From Azolla pinnata (lineage: Eukaryota > Streptophyta > Polypodiopsida > Salviniales > Salviniaceae), in assembly GCA_037176905.1 (NCBI GenBank), contig JBBBWG010000360.1, positions 12,007 to 38,017 on the forward strand: 26,011 bases of DNA, written 5' to 3'. Shown one piece after another: positions 1 to 11,825 of this stretch. The position numbers and the translations under genes were made by a program. The notes under the pieces are model-generated. The model worked only from the letters and a program-made list of their open reading frames with translations. It did not search any database and was not told where the DNA came from. Numbering within the stretch: position 1 is the first letter of the stretch; each line of letters begins with the position of its first letter.

Positions 1-429
1 GGAACAATAGCATCGACATTCGCTATGCCATTACATCTATGTTGCTCTAGTTTTTTATGCACTCATGCTTCAACTCAAGGATTGGCTAGTATAGTAGGCT
101 TTTTACCAAGCCTTTCCAAAACTGGCAGCTTTCGGTTTGCTGATGGAGAATTTGGACCAATGTTTGGTCTACCAAGTGATGCTTGGAGGGCGTCTTTGCG
201 GACAAGGATTTTTTTAACATTCGAGGCGATAAAATAAAAACATTTGGAGCAATTGGAGCTGCTCGAACTTGGGAGTCATTTGCCATGAAGGCCACCATCA
301 CACTGATGTAAATAGTCGAATCTAGATCAATCCAAGTCCTTTGACTGCAAAATATACAAATAGAACCCAATATCACTTCGATCCTTAGATCTAGGCCAAA
401 CCCAAAATCCATACCAAAATAAATATACA
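1..429. other. Unidentified stretch upstream of repeat tract
   Basis: This stretch has ordinary base composition and no gene I can recognise. The minus strand is open for about 120 codons (448 down to 86) and the plus strand for 70 codons (25-237). Neither translation shows a domain, a signal peptide or family resemblance that I know. It could be the edge of a decayed transposable element or plain intergenic DNA; the sequence alone does not decide. Confidence 0.4.
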
Positions 430-479
430 TGGTCCATCTGCCCCACACATCAAAATACAGTCATCTCATAGTGACTATG

Positions 480-1000
480 CCCATATATGCGTGTGAATAT
501 GCATGTGTATGTATGTATGTGTGCGTGCGTGTATGCGTATATTGTATGCATGTGTATGTAAGCATATATGCGATGGATGCATATCAAAGCATGTATGTCA
601 TGCATGTATAGATGCATGTATGTCATGCATCCATTATGTATGTGTGTGTATGCATATTTTGTATGCATGTGTATGTACGCATATATGCGATCAAAGCATG
701 TATGTCATGCATGCATGCATGCATGTACGTCATGCATGGATGGATGGATGTATATGCATGCATGCATGTCATGCATGTATAGATGCATGTATGTCACGCA
801 TGCATGCATGTGTATCATGCATGTATAGAAGCATGCATGTCATGGATGGATGGATGGATGTATATGCATGCATGTGTGACATGCATGTATAGATGCATGT
901 ATGTCATGCTTGTATGTATGTATGGATGGATGGATGGATATGTATGCATGCATGTCATGCATGGATCGATGAATGTATATGTATGCACTGTGTGGAATAG
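480..1000. repeat. ATGCATG/ATGT-rich low-complexity tract
   Basis: About 520 bases are built almost only from variants of TGCATG, TGTATG, GTCATGCATG and GGATGGATGGATG. A loose unit (GCATGTATGTCATGCATGTATAG) recurs with many small changes. ATG is so frequent that several overlapping frames look open on both strands, rich in Cys, Met, His and Tyr. These come from the repeat and are not genes. The self-complementary TGCATGCA cores could form cruciform DNA. Confidence 0.85.
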
Positions 1001-1159
1001 CGCCATAGCCAGATCGACCCATCTCTGGATTCTGCCCCAAGAAGAAGATATACCGACAGAAACAGAAGAGCCCAAGTCGCAAAAGGGCAAGAAGAAGCAG
1101 TGAGCGCTCTATCCTCCCCATTCCCAGGTACGGCTCATCCAATCCATGGTGTCTTTCAT

Positions 1160-1201
1160 AAGAAGAAGAAGAAGAAGAAGAAGAAGATGATGATGAAGAT
1201 G
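1160..1201. repeat. (GAA)n/(GAT)n microsatellite
   Basis: This is a short run of AGA/AGAAGA units passing into GATGATGAA, about 250 bases before the BTB-ankyrin start codon. It is the same trinucleotide class as the larger tract near 13507. Confidence 0.85.
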
Positions 1202-1390
1202 AAACATCCCAAGCTTTAGCAGCAGGATCTCTCCACACCTCAAAAGGAATCTCTAAAAGCATGGTCGCTAGATGTAGATGGAATAGGTGTAAATAGAGAT
1301 CTGTAGAGGTAACAACCTGCGCAGTTTTTACATATGGTATGCACACACATGTGGGGCTTTGTTTCGCACAGGTCTATCTGAAAAGCTCAA

Positions 1391-1429
<39 letters not shown>
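1391..1429 (+). repeat. (CAT)13 microsatellite before the BTB-ankyrin start codon
   Basis: Thirteen perfect CAT units are followed by CAC and a short CA-rich spacer. The tract ends 21 bases before the ATG at 1451, so it most likely lies in the 5' untranslated region. Confidence 0.9.
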
Positions 1430-1431
<2 letters not shown>

Positions 1432-1450
1432 CACCACACACATATATGCC

Positions 1451-4401
1451 ATGGCAACTGTAGAGGAATCTCGCCATGTACAGGTGATTGTGGGTGCCGA
1501 TCTCGACGGCCTCTACTACGGCGATGAACCCGAAGAGCCGGCGCTCCCTCGCAAGAGAGTTCCGTATGGCGACATCTACGAAGCTTCGAGAGCGGGTGAT
1601 GTCGAAAGGCTCGAATCTCTCCTCAACAAAGGGGTGAATGTGAACGTGAGAGACTCGTGGGATTCCGTCGCATTGTACTATGCCTGCTTGGCTGGGCATC
1701 TCGACGCCGCCCGCATGCTCATGGAGCATGGGGCGATATGCAGCGAGAACACCTTCGACGGCGATCGATGCCACTATGCCTCTCTGAACCTGAAGGTCCG
1801 GAAGCTTCTCAAGGCGTTCGAAGCCCGGCCGCCGCCGCTCGATCCGTTGCCCAAGTCGCTGAGAGATGTCTTCCTGAGCTCCAGGTCGAATTTCGCATTC
1901 TCGAAAGGGATATCAGCCTCAGAAAATGCTTCGGTTTTGTCAGAGTTTGCGGTTTCCGAGTACGGGGCATCCATCGATCAGCATAACGCGTCCGTTCCCA
2001 ATGCTTCCTTCAACATTGATGGTGCCGTAGATTTTAACCCTGACATTACCTTCTATGTTCAAGGCCAACCCATCGAAGCCCATAGAGCTATCCTCGTGGC
2101 AAGATCGCCGTACTTCAAGATGAAGTTTCAGAAGGATTGGAAGCATAAGAAAGAAGTGAGGTTGTCGAGTAGCAAGCTCAGTTTTCCAGCTCTGTTCAGC
2201 CTCGTGCAGTTCTTCTACACGGATAGGCTGGATGTGGCGGTTGAGGATATGGAGGATTTGTCGAGGATTTGTAAGGTTTGTGGTTGTGTGGGTCTACACA
2301 AGGCCGTCGAAAAGGAGCTTGCACATCAGAAGTTCGCCGAATATAAGCATATGCGGAATGCAGATGATTCACAAAAGCGGTTCATCTTGCAAGGGTCGTC
2401 TTTGCCAGAGCATGAGAGACTGCCGGAGGCCATGCGAAATTTGCTCAGTTTATCATTTATGAGGTCTAAGCAAGAATCCTGTATAAATGGTGAGCTCACA
2501 AGCTCAAATAAACTGCCACATATAGCAGCTATAACTTCTGAAACCAGCCGAGTGTTTGGGGAAGGTCTTCAAGCAACAATAGATGGAGGATCAGTCTCTG
2601 GAAATTCCATAGAAGAGGATCACGCAGATGTGTGCTTTTCTGTTGAGGAGTCGGTTTTCAGAAGCCATAAAGTGATACTAGCAGCAAGATCAGATTACTT
2701 CAGGGCAAGGTTTTCTAGAATGCAATCGTTCAGAGAAGAGAATGTAGATGTCGACAGTACTCCAAATAAATGTGCACTTCCCCTGCTTAGAGAAGAGGCT
2801 TTGAATTCAGAAACGTTCGAAAAATTGCTTGAATACATGTATGTAATTAATCAAGGTTCTCTCCTTGTCTGTTTAGATCATCATAGGTATACAGGAATCA
2901 TTGCATTTCTTAAATCCTCAGCATCTGATACCATTGTGCACTTATCGCAGGTACACAGATCAAGTGCTGAATCTTCATCCTAATGAGGTATAACTGACTG
3001 AAAATGCATGTATTTAGATAGCTCTACACAAGTCTAATACATAGAAACATATTAAGTACGTGTTTGTGTATGTGTGCATATAGCAGACATATATCTGTAC
3101 ACAAGTCTAAATGCATAGAGTCATCAAGTATGTGTATGTAAGTGTGCATATAGCAGACATATAGCTGTATGGACAAGTCTAAATACGTATGGACATAGAT
3201 TTATATATGTATAGGAAACAGCAACCTAGAATGTGTACTAGGTTCATATATATCATCTTTGCATGTATTATGTACTGATGTAATTTTTTTACATGTATCA
3301 GGCGGAGGAGCTGTTCGATGCAGCATCGAGATATTTGCTGTTCCCTTTGAAAAAAGTCGTGGCAGATGCATTGTTGCCACATTTAGAGACATCGACACCT
3401 GACGAGTTGTGCCAGTGGCTGCTGCTTGCTGAAATGTAAGAAAGAATTATAACATATTAGCGCACACCATGATAATCAATGTATGCACAAAGGTGCTAAT
3501 AATTTGTCTAGCATCATGCCAATTATTGAAAAGATTGCCAAACTGCCCATGTGTAGGGAGGTACTCTGGTAAATTTTACAAACTTAGTGAACCCTAAACA
3601 ACCTAATCCCTTCTATGCAGGAGGTATTCTGGTAAAATTTTTACAAACTTAGTAAACCTTGAACCGTAATCCCTTCTATGTAAAGAGGTATTCCGGTATC
3701 TTTTACGAATTTAGGAAAGCCTAACCCTTAATCCCTTTCTATGCAGGAGGTATTCTGGTAAATTCTACAAACTTAGTAAAACCCTAAACCCTAATCCCTT
3801 CCATGTAGGAGGTATTCCGGTAAAAAAAAACTTTTACGAATTTAGGAAAGCCTAACCCTAAATAAACCCTCACATTCTTTCGACTTGGAAACAAATAAAT
3901 CATCGCAGTAAATGTCCTCCCCAATCAGTTCAGAGGTAGAATCGAGCTCGTATACGTGTGACTTGCTACACAAGGACTGTGTCCTCTTTGTCTTTGTGCA
4001 GGTATGGTGTGTGGAAGCTAAGAGAGTATTGCCTCGACACAATGGCAGCCAACTTTGAGGTGTTCTCGGGAACGAGGGAGTTCCGGAAGACGCTGCTGTC
4101 GCTGCCCCCGCCTTCTGGCGATTCATCCCAGCGCACCAGCGCCCCGAATGCTCCTGGAGGAGAAGGCGTTTCGAAGCAGGCGAATGTGCTCGATGACCTG
4201 AGAGAGAAATGGCTGGAGGCGGAGGGAGCAGAGCTTGACGAGCGTGACCAGAGTGCTCTGCAGTTCGATCAGATGTTGCAGATGCTCATTCGGGCTGCCG
4301 AGATCGAAGCTCGCGAGAATGCGAAAGGCGATGGGTTGCTGCTAGCTTCATCGGGTGAAGCGATCACAGACGATCTCCGATATGGATCCCCGAGTATATA
4401 A
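1451..4401 (+). CDS. Ankyrin-repeat protein with two BTB/POZ domains (At2g04740-like)
   Basis: Four exons (1451-2838, 2951-2987, 3302-3435, 4002-4401) join in frame to give 652 residues. Seen: ankyrin-type helices at about residues 37-115 ([26 protein letters not shown]). A first BTB fold lies at about 193-290 ([29 protein letters not shown]). A second begins near 390 ([20 protein letters not shown]) and continues through EYMYTDQ and [13 protein letters not shown] into a C-terminal helical part with [14 protein letters not shown] and [12 protein letters not shown]. This order and the C-terminal motifs match the plant family containing Arabidopsis At2g04740. Known: BTB domains dimerise and often bind cullin-3, and ankyrin repeats bind proteins. 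Inference: a substrate adaptor or scaffold; its partner is unknown. The first donor is GTATGT at 2839; the frame runs on to a false stop at 2983. Exon 2 is only 37 bases. Confidence 0.88.
3028..3180. repeat. 72-73-base tandem repeat in BTB-ankyrin intron 2
   Basis: The phrase ACAAGTCTAA recurs at 3028, 3101 and 3173. Between occurrences, GTGTGCATATAGCAGACATA is repeated. That makes two full units and the start of a third, all within the intron spanning 2988-3301. Confidence 0.8.
3557..3869. repeat. Five-copy 62-64-base minisatellite in BTB-ankyrin intron 3
   Basis: Units start at 3557, 3620, 3684, 3746 and 3808. Each begins GGAGGTAYTCYGGTA (third copy AGAGG), passes through a TTTTAC-AA/GAA-TTAG core, then a CCCTAA-rich part, and ends ATCCCTTCTATG. 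Two subtypes alternate: units 1, 2 and 4 read ACAAACTTAGT, while units 3 and 5 read ACGAATTTAGGAAAGCC. The CCCTAAACCCTAATCCC stretch at about 3781-3798 resembles the plant telomere repeat. Confidence 0.88.
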
Positions 4402-5740
4402 ACTGCTCCATTGATTGTTGCTGCACTGCTGGGGTTTTTTTGCGAATCGTTTATTCATTCCGTGTTATGTGTTTGGGTTTCATCCTCGATCGCTTCACGG
4501 AACCAAACCAGCCTCCTAGGCTAGAATTCTCATCTGCTTTCATGGAAAGGTTGGTTTGCATGTTTTACAAGAGAGAGCGAATCATCCGCCTCCGTTCGAC
4601 GATCTTCTCGTCTATATTGTCTTCCGCTCAATCGAATGATCGACAGATGATTGAAGCTTCTCCCATAACTACGAACATGGATGCTAAACCTGTAAATTGA
4701 TGTTGGAATGTGTTGTGGTTCTTGGTAATAAAATACGGTCTCGAGGGTTTTGGTGTGTACATTTATATTCCATCATGTAAAGATCAAATATGGTTGCTAT
4801 GATATAATCTCGGTTTCGATGTAAGGTCTAGAGTTGGAACCATCTCAGACTGCATCTGTGGAATGCTATAAAGCTGGGAAAATATCAAATAGAGGAGAGC
4901 TTCCTTACGGCTCGCGATTGCTTTAAAGTAAAGAAGAGATCGTATCAATTTGTTAAGATTGCAGATCAAAGCTTTTGCGATCGACAAATTACATGACAGA
5001 GTTGGAAGCACACAATATGAACCATACTCTTTTGCAAGCTGCAAACGCAATCGAGACTCTGATTCGATCGAGCATTCAAGATTTTAATAAATCATCAAAA
5101 GCATGTTTCAGACCACAAGAATGGCAAAATTTAAGAAATATGAAGTAATGTTTCTAAAGAGAAGGAAAAAAGATTATGGGGTTTTTTTTCCTCGAAAAAA
5201 CAGAACAAAAACACATTAACATTCGCAAATGTTTTGCAAACTTACACATTCTGTGTTTGCAAAAGCAGAAGCTTGCAAATGTTGACGTTCTATGGTTGGA
5301 AGTGCAAATTAATTACGTCCATATTCCAGCTCAATGCAGTCCAATGACGATGCACTTCAACTCCTACCAGTCTCTACGAGTAGTTGCAAAAAAGAATTCT
5401 TATTAGACAGGCCTAATAACCTTCCATGGTACCAGCTTTCACTTGTCTATGCTTTTCTCACTTACAGCTCCCCCTCCAAAGGACAGATTTAATGCCGTCC
5501 CCTGAAGCATACAAAACAAAATGGAATCGACAACCAACAAAGTTTCGTTAGAATGGGAAGCATAGAACTTCTCATGGTAGAGACAACTGGTCCAACTAAC
5601 ATACACGGCTAGAAGGCGAAACATAGAACCTCATGAATTGGGCACAGTGGTCCCTTCTGAATAGCCTCAATCAAAGTATATAGTCAATTGCTTTGGATTA
5701 TAAAACCAGAAGCAAAATTTACGTGGATGTCACTGTTTCA
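4402..5740. other. Convergent intergenic region between BTB-ankyrin and COG7 genes
   Basis: This region holds the 3' untranslated sequences of the two genes. A polyadenylation signal (AATAAA) serves the plus-strand gene at 4727. The rest is A/T-rich with no recognisable reading frame, RNA gene or tandem repeat. I saw no clear AATAAA for the minus-strand COG7 gene. Confidence 0.6.
4727..4732 (+). terminator. Polyadenylation signal AATAAA
   Basis: A canonical hexamer lies 326 bases after the BTB-ankyrin stop codon, in a T/G-rich context. It is the first such hexamer after the gene, so it is the likely 3' end signal. Confidence 0.5.
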
Positions 5741-8700
5741 TCAATCGATTGGAACTTTACGCATTCTGCAAATCAATCTCGCAGTAGCCTTGTCGAGATG
5801 TTTGCCTGAATCCGACTTTATCAACTCTGGTAGATTCTGTTTGGAAGCCAAGAGACAAGCTTGGAATGTAGCCAAAACTGGCGGTACTTGCATGGATAGA
5901 GCAGATAACACCTTGCAAAGATAATCGATATCCGCACTCAGCTGCTGAGCTCCCCTCTCGCTTAAAAATTGGATGCCCCTTAATTGGTCAATATACAAAG
6001 ATGTGGCACCTTCAGCAACCTGTCAGAAAATAAGCATCCCAACTGATATTTAGGTCTCACCAGCCGCAGAATCTGATCAAAGGAAATAAACACATCTCCG
6101 TATATACACTTGAATCAGTATCTATGAATCAGCTAAAATGAACAGAAGCATGTCAGAAGATACTCTCAGAGAAGATCCCTAGACTAGATCAGGCCTATAC
6201 CAAAGTCCATTTGATCTCAAGAAAGCCATAGTTGCTAGCACTTATGTGCTTCTTGTGTCCTCACAATGTCGTTATTTATATAAAAGTTCAAAACTTCACA
6301 TCCAGACACGAAAGCATCAACTAGTGACGAGTACACTACACTGATTCATATCAATGAGCAGAGCTAAATTAGTAACAGGGTATGAATGATAGACCTTAAA
6401 CATCCACTCCGTTGCGAATAACTGATCCTCATCAGTGTTCCCTTCTCCATTATCAGTAGGCAAACCATTTGCACTACCCACTATAAGGGGCTCAAGCTGC
6501 TGTGGCAAAGTAAGAAGATACTCTCCAATACTACTAATATACGGTGAAGCATAAGAACTGAAACTTGGCAAATCAAAAGCATTTTCTTCTTGTTCAGCAC
6601 CCCAAACATGCATAGCTGAAACATTGGCCAATCTTGCACGAACTTTAGCTATAAGAACGTCATACACCAAATCATTAACTGCTTCAATAAATGAGGCCAC
6701 CCTGGCTGATGTATGAGCTAGAGCATGAAACCCAGTATCATTAGCCTGATATATCATGAAAGGCACACAAAAACACTAAGCTTATTTACCACACATAATC
6801 GAAACTATATTAAAAACATCGAAAATTAGTAAAACCTGCTCGAGGAGGTTGCTCAACCTTCGTGCTTTCTCTGGTTTATCTACTAATCGCAAGATTGCCA
6901 TTTCAATTGAAGTGTTACCTCCAAATCCACCAATGATAAGCTCACTTGTTAAAATGCTCTTAATGCTGAATGCTGCAGATTGGTTAAGGGTTGAAAGTAT
7001 ATTTGATAGGCCCAAATAACTACCTAACCTGCTTAAAGTTCCTCGCAGAGAAGCTTCAAAAACTGCTATCCGATTGTTTAAGCTTTCAGCCACGGCAAGT
7101 ACCTGTAAAATTCCCTGTACTATGGCCCACTCTTCTTCATCTGACACCATATCAACCACATTGGCTTCTTTCTTTGCCTTTAATCCATCTACACCTGTTT
7201 CTCTCTTACCAATTGAACTATTGTTATCAGCAAGATCAACACCACAAGCAATCCGTAGTGACTTCAACATATCATGAAGTTTTCCTAAGTAAAGCCTCAT
7301 CACTTCATCAAGAGTTTGGAGGAGTGATTCTGCTTCAGATCCTCCTGTAAAATTCATACAGTGTTCAACAGCCGACTCCAGAAACAGTGCAGCTGAGGGA
7401 ATGGAAGCTTTCATACGTCCAACAGTTTCACTCACTTCTACCCCACGGGCACCTACACCACGGGAAACTGCTCCACGAAGGTCCAAGGACAGGACTTGGT
7501 TTGTCAGGAGGGAAAGTTCAAGTTCTCCATATCTGCAGAAATTCGTGAAATGTCATATGTTGTAAAAGGAAGTTTAAGGTTGACTTTTCATTTATTATTG
7601 ACAGTATACTTCCAACATAAAGCTAAATAAAAAAAAGAAAATCAAGCTACAGAATTTATTGCCTATAGAAAACCAACTTTTAAAAAATTTATCACCAAAA
7701 TCAAAGTAAGGCTCACAATTCAACCTTTCCTTCGACAGCTTCAGCCTCAAATTGACTATTCATTCTATTGAGATAATTTGACCCATTACAAAACGGACTG
7801 TTTTCTCTCGTAGACATTCTTACATTATTTTCAGCTAGGACATAAATCATCGAATGAAGACAGCATCTTGTAAATATCAATTGTCAAAAAAGAGATCTCC
7901 CTGAAATCCAAATTATTCTATGATGCCTGAAAGGACATTCTCCTATTATCTTACAACTAGAGTCTGAAACACTAAATCAAGAATGCATAGAGTCCTTGGA
8001 ACAGATGTTCAAAAAGGAGAGAGATACAAATACAATGAATATTCACATAAATATACCATAAGGAGTTGCAAATAGTATGAGAACGTTTAATAACCTTTCT
8101 TTGTATTGCTCATAGGGAGAATATATGGCCCTTAGACTGTTGACGAGATCCTCTGCTTCAATAGTACTCAAAAGGTGCTGAACATTTCTGGAGAATGTAC
8201 CAGTCATATTATGAAGTGTGATAAGCAGCCCCAGCTCTGTATGCTCGATCTTGTTAGCTTTCTGGCCATCACTAGCAAGTCCTGTATCAAAGAACTGGTC
8301 TAATGCATCAAAGTGCATCAGACATTGGACAGTGTGAAGAATTGAAAATTTCACTAACCTATTCCAAGGAATGCAGATTCAATGCGGAGTACAAATGATG
8401 GTGATATTGATGTCATGATTGCAACCAATAACTTCGAGACCAGTAGCTTATATTTTTCGGAGAATACAATGGAGCACCTATAATAAAAAATTACATATAT
8501 GTTAGCCTCAAGAAAATAATTCTGTCTGCCTAAAACTGACTGCTTCCTCCGATTCATTATTCCATCAATCACATACGTTTGAGGAAGAAGTCCCAAACGT
8601 ATATGATTAATGGAATAATGAATCAGAGGAAGCAGTCAGTAGCTTATATTTTTCAGAGAATACAATGGAGCACCTAAAATAAAAAAATACATATATGTTA

Positions 8701-11700
8701 GCCTCAATAAAATAATTCTATGTCTTCCTAAAACTGACTGCTTCCTCTGATTCATTGTTCCATTAATCATATACATTTGAGGCAGAAGTCCCAAGCGTAG
8801 TTTCATGAAGAGGCTGAACCATGGCATACCTATAGACAGTGCTTTGAGTTCGTGTGGATGAATCACAAGTAGGTCCACTGATGTGTATGTAGCTAGGTAC
8901 TAGATCACTATATTTGCCACAGTTCATCTTGCAATTAAAATCATCCATTTATTCTTTTGACTTAATCTACGTTGATAAGCTATCATCTGTCAATCTATGT
9001 TGCTAATCTATCATCTTTTTAATTAACCTGCGTTGACTCTTTAGTCACTTTCACATATAACATTTGAGATGTCTTGGATAGGCAATCAATACAGATTATT
9101 TTTATCGGACATACAAGATAGGAGCAATTATATACATTTGTAGGTTCTGTGTCTAGGATTTGATCCCCACAAATATCCAGCAATTAGCTGACCAAAGAAG
9201 ATCTCACTAACAATCAAGAACAAAGTCGTACTTGACCCAAACGCATCTAACATCAGGGAATTTCTAGATGATTTTAAGATGTGTATGTAGAATAGATAAT
9301 ATAATTTATCAATGCTCAATTTATTATTTCATTGGCGTTCACTATTACTCTGTTTTTTTCTTTCCTATTTTATGCTCTTTCTCCTTTGTTCTTACACTGT
9401 CTTCTATTGTTTTTTCACTTTGTTTTCTGCTTTGTTAATCTTTTTCCCACCTGACTGTTGGTGCCAAGGAGATTTAAAATTAAGCAATTCTTGGCCCTGA
9501 TTTTTGTTTTTGGAAATTATTTGTTGACACCGTTTTCTGCTCCATTTTTTGTTCATTTTCATCCACTTCTCCCCTTATTTTATATTGCTTTTCTGCTTTG
9601 CAATCCTTTTTCCTTAATTTCTGTTGGTGTCAGTAAGGAGATTTAGCATTATTTAGTTCAATTTTTTCATCTTCAATTTTATTTCACTCTAACCTAAAAT
9701 TTGGCTCTTTTTTCCCATTCTACTCCTCAATCAATAGGAATTTTTTCCATGTGGTGGAGGGGGGGAAACTGTTGTGAATATCATCAAGCTCATATGCTTA
9801 GCATATTTGGATGTATATTTTTGACTATGCATGTGAACATGGAGATGCAAAATAAGAACATCAATGGCAGGCTAAAAGAAGTCTTATCTTAGAAGTCCCA
9901 ATGGCCAGAATGGTGATTGACAAACATTTTAAATAACAGCTATAAAAAAGCTTACCATTTCCATTCTTGCTCTAAAGAAAGAAGAATTTCATCATAAAAT
10001 TTTGGTAGCCACTCGGCAAAAGAAGCATGTGACTCATTGCCGCCTAGATTCGAATCTCCAGGATTCTCATCAATAGATAGCTTGCTCAATGGAAGGCCAC
10101 CTTTCCATGAATCGTATTCCTCCCACATTTTGCGAAGTGGTTTAAGCCGCACATTGATATACTGAGTTTCCAAGGAGCTGTAGCGACCAATGGTTACAAG
10201 AATGTCATTCAGACTTTGTGCAGCCTCCACCTGTCACACATTCAATTGATGTAAGAATTCACAAGAATATTGACTCCATTTCTCGTCTTGTATGGCATAT
10301 AACAAAAGAAGACGCAAGACCTTCCTTTGAGTAATGGCATCAGAAAGCCGAGGTAGAACCATCCCTTCAAGCCGATCTTCCAAAATTTCTAGCTGTCGTC
10401 TCACATTTGCAAACTCAGGAACCTAGAGTAAAGTATAAATGGAATGGTTTGAATATAATGGTTTGAATGTTGAAATTCTTATTGGGTACTACTAATAATA
10501 TTCCAAGCACACACCTCTCCAATGACAGACAGACAACGTCGCATATTGGCAAGAGTCTCTGCAGCTCGTACTAGATCACCACTGGCAAACACTGTTTCTA
10601 CACTTGCACTGAGTTGAGCGAGACCAGCAGCATCCTGTGGTCCAAAAAAAATCATGCCCTATATAAGAATCTACAAAAGCAACTGATTATCTCTATGGGA
10701 GGAGTGGCTTAAAACCTTTGGAATTAATGTAAATGCATCATGATTCATAAACGAAAATTTCAACAATTCTAGTATGACCTGAAGAGTTCCATAAGCAGAT
10801 TCCATGCGCTGTTTCACAATATCCACTCGAGCAAGTGCAGCCACAGATTCTGCACATGAGCCTTCTGCCTGAACCAAACTTCGTTATGCACTGATTTCTT
10901 ATCGAATTCTCTGAAACAAAATAGCTTCATTGTGTACTAGTAATTAACTAGTTCTCCTAAATTAATTAACTAAACGAATACGGAATCGACAACAATTAAA
11001 AGCACTTGCTGTCAATTAATCAGAATTTTAAATTTTTGTTAATCTCTTCACTTCCGTACACTTGCATCATGCTTGTATTCACAGAGAAACAAAAAATCCG
11101 CTGGAATCGAAATCAGCATCTACTAATCTCTTCGCTTAGCACTTTCTACCAATTACATCCGTAATAAGAAGAGGAAAGAAAGCGAACAGAGATGAAGACG
11201 AAGAAATGTTGCATTTTTTCTTATATACTAGACACATCCATGTTCCTATCCATACAAGAACTATATCTAGCACATCAAACGACTCATTTCACTTAGAATA
11301 TGGACCCCTTGATTCGTAAAACAGTAAACATAACAATGCACTTTACCTTGCGAAATTCCCGGATGAAAATCCTTTGCTTGACAACTCGTGGCAATCAGAT
11401 TTACAAGGAAAACAAAGAAGAAAGGCAAAAATGCGGAGCGAAAGATATAGAAAGAGGGGCCTATTTAAGCTTGTGTGGCATAATCAAGATTTACAAGGAG
11501 AATTCAGATAGAAAGATACCGGAGGAAGGCATACCTGTTTTAGCTTCTGCAGTATACTCGAAACTGTAGATCGGAGAGAAGAAGCATCATCGCGGAGCCT
11601 GATGATCTCGCGAGAAGCTCGAGGGACTTTGAGGAGCGACGATGAGCTCTGGTCCTCGAGTGCCGAAGCAATGTTCTCCGACAAGAGCTGGAGCTTCATG

Positions 11701-11825
11701 TCGAGATCGTTGAGGTGGGAATCGAGGGGATCGTCGGAGTGCCGGGATCGGCAGGCCTCGTTGAGCCATGCCTTGGGATCGAACTTCTCCGCTGCAAAAG
11801 AGGCGAGGTCTACCACCAAGGACAT
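5741..11825 (-). CDS. COG7: Conserved oligomeric Golgi complex subunit 7 (COG7)
   Basis: Ten exons in transcription order: 11825-11535, 10868-10779, 10634-10515, 10422-10321, 10230-9956, 8477-8359, 8299-8095, 7532-6836, 6745-6395, 6019-5741. All junctions are phase-consistent and give 842 residues, close to the roughly 836 of Arabidopsis COG7. Family motifs in order: FAAEKFDPKAWLNEACRSRH, ALARVDIVKQRMESAYGTLQ, EFANVRRQLEILEDRLEGMV, LEQEWKW, DLRGAVSRGVGARGVE, FTGGSEAE, VNDLVYDVLIAKVRARL, GEYLLTLPQQLEPL, FATEWMFKV and IDQLRGIQ. Known: COG7 belongs to lobe B of the eight-subunit COG tether, which captures retrograde vesicles at the Golgi and keeps glycosylation enzymes in place. The start at 11825 (MSLVVDLASF) matches the family; an in-frame ATG at 11879 would add 18 Pro/Ser-rich residues. 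The exon 6-7 junction (59-base intron) is the least certain, because this stretch is poorly conserved. Confidence 0.93.
8441..8799. repeat. Duplicated 160-base block with an inverted middle copy, at COG7 exon 6
   Basis: Block A (about 8441-8600) and block A' (about 8637-8799) are direct repeats starting CAGTAGCTTATATTTTTC and running to AGAAGTCCCAA. Block A contains the true COG7 exon 6 acceptor and its first 37 bases. Between and overlapping them, 8595-8640 is the reverse complement of 8535-8580 over 46 bases with three mismatches, all transitions. The loop is 14 bases. Everything except the exon start lies in intron 5. Confidence 0.9.
8637..8677 (-). pseudogene. Duplicate of the 5' end of COG7 exon 6 (pseudo-exon)
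   Basis: On the minus strand, a TTTTAG acceptor is followed by GTGCTCCATTGTATTCTC and then AAATATAAGCTACTG, a near copy of the start of real exon 6. It runs into unrelated sequence and soon stops. It lies upstream of the true acceptor in transcription order, so it is a possible decoy splice site. Confidence 0.7.
9330..9700. repeat. T-rich segment with a degenerate 166-base duplication in COG7 intron 5
   Basis: TTCTGCTTTG starts at 9425 and again at 9591. Both copies are followed by a CTTTTTCC block, then CTGTTGGTG and AAGGAGATTTA. The plus strand is strongly T-rich (A-rich in the COG7 transcript). There is no coding capacity beyond short hydrophobic frames produced by the T-richness. Confidence 0.65.

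Noticed and set aside
429-1103. Several overlapping Cys/Met/His-rich open frames on both strands
   Set aside because: They are produced by ATGCATG repeats; abundant ATG words give starts by chance and no frame is favoured.
2839-2983. Read-through of BTB-ankyrin exon 1 to the stop at 2983 as the true C-terminus (510 residues)
   Set aside because: Conserved BTB sequence breaks exactly at the GTATGT donor and resumes after the acceptor at 2950, and the later exons continue the family alignment in phase.
3557-3869. Regularly spaced repeats that could suggest a CRISPR array
   Set aside because: The whole 62-64-base unit is repeated with no unique spacers, and it lies in a plant intron.
9312-9646. 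Phe/Leu-rich hydrophobic frames in COG7 intron 5 as membrane peptides
   Set aside because: The sequence is simply T-rich with a degenerate duplication, and it lies inside an intron on the opposite strand to the gene.
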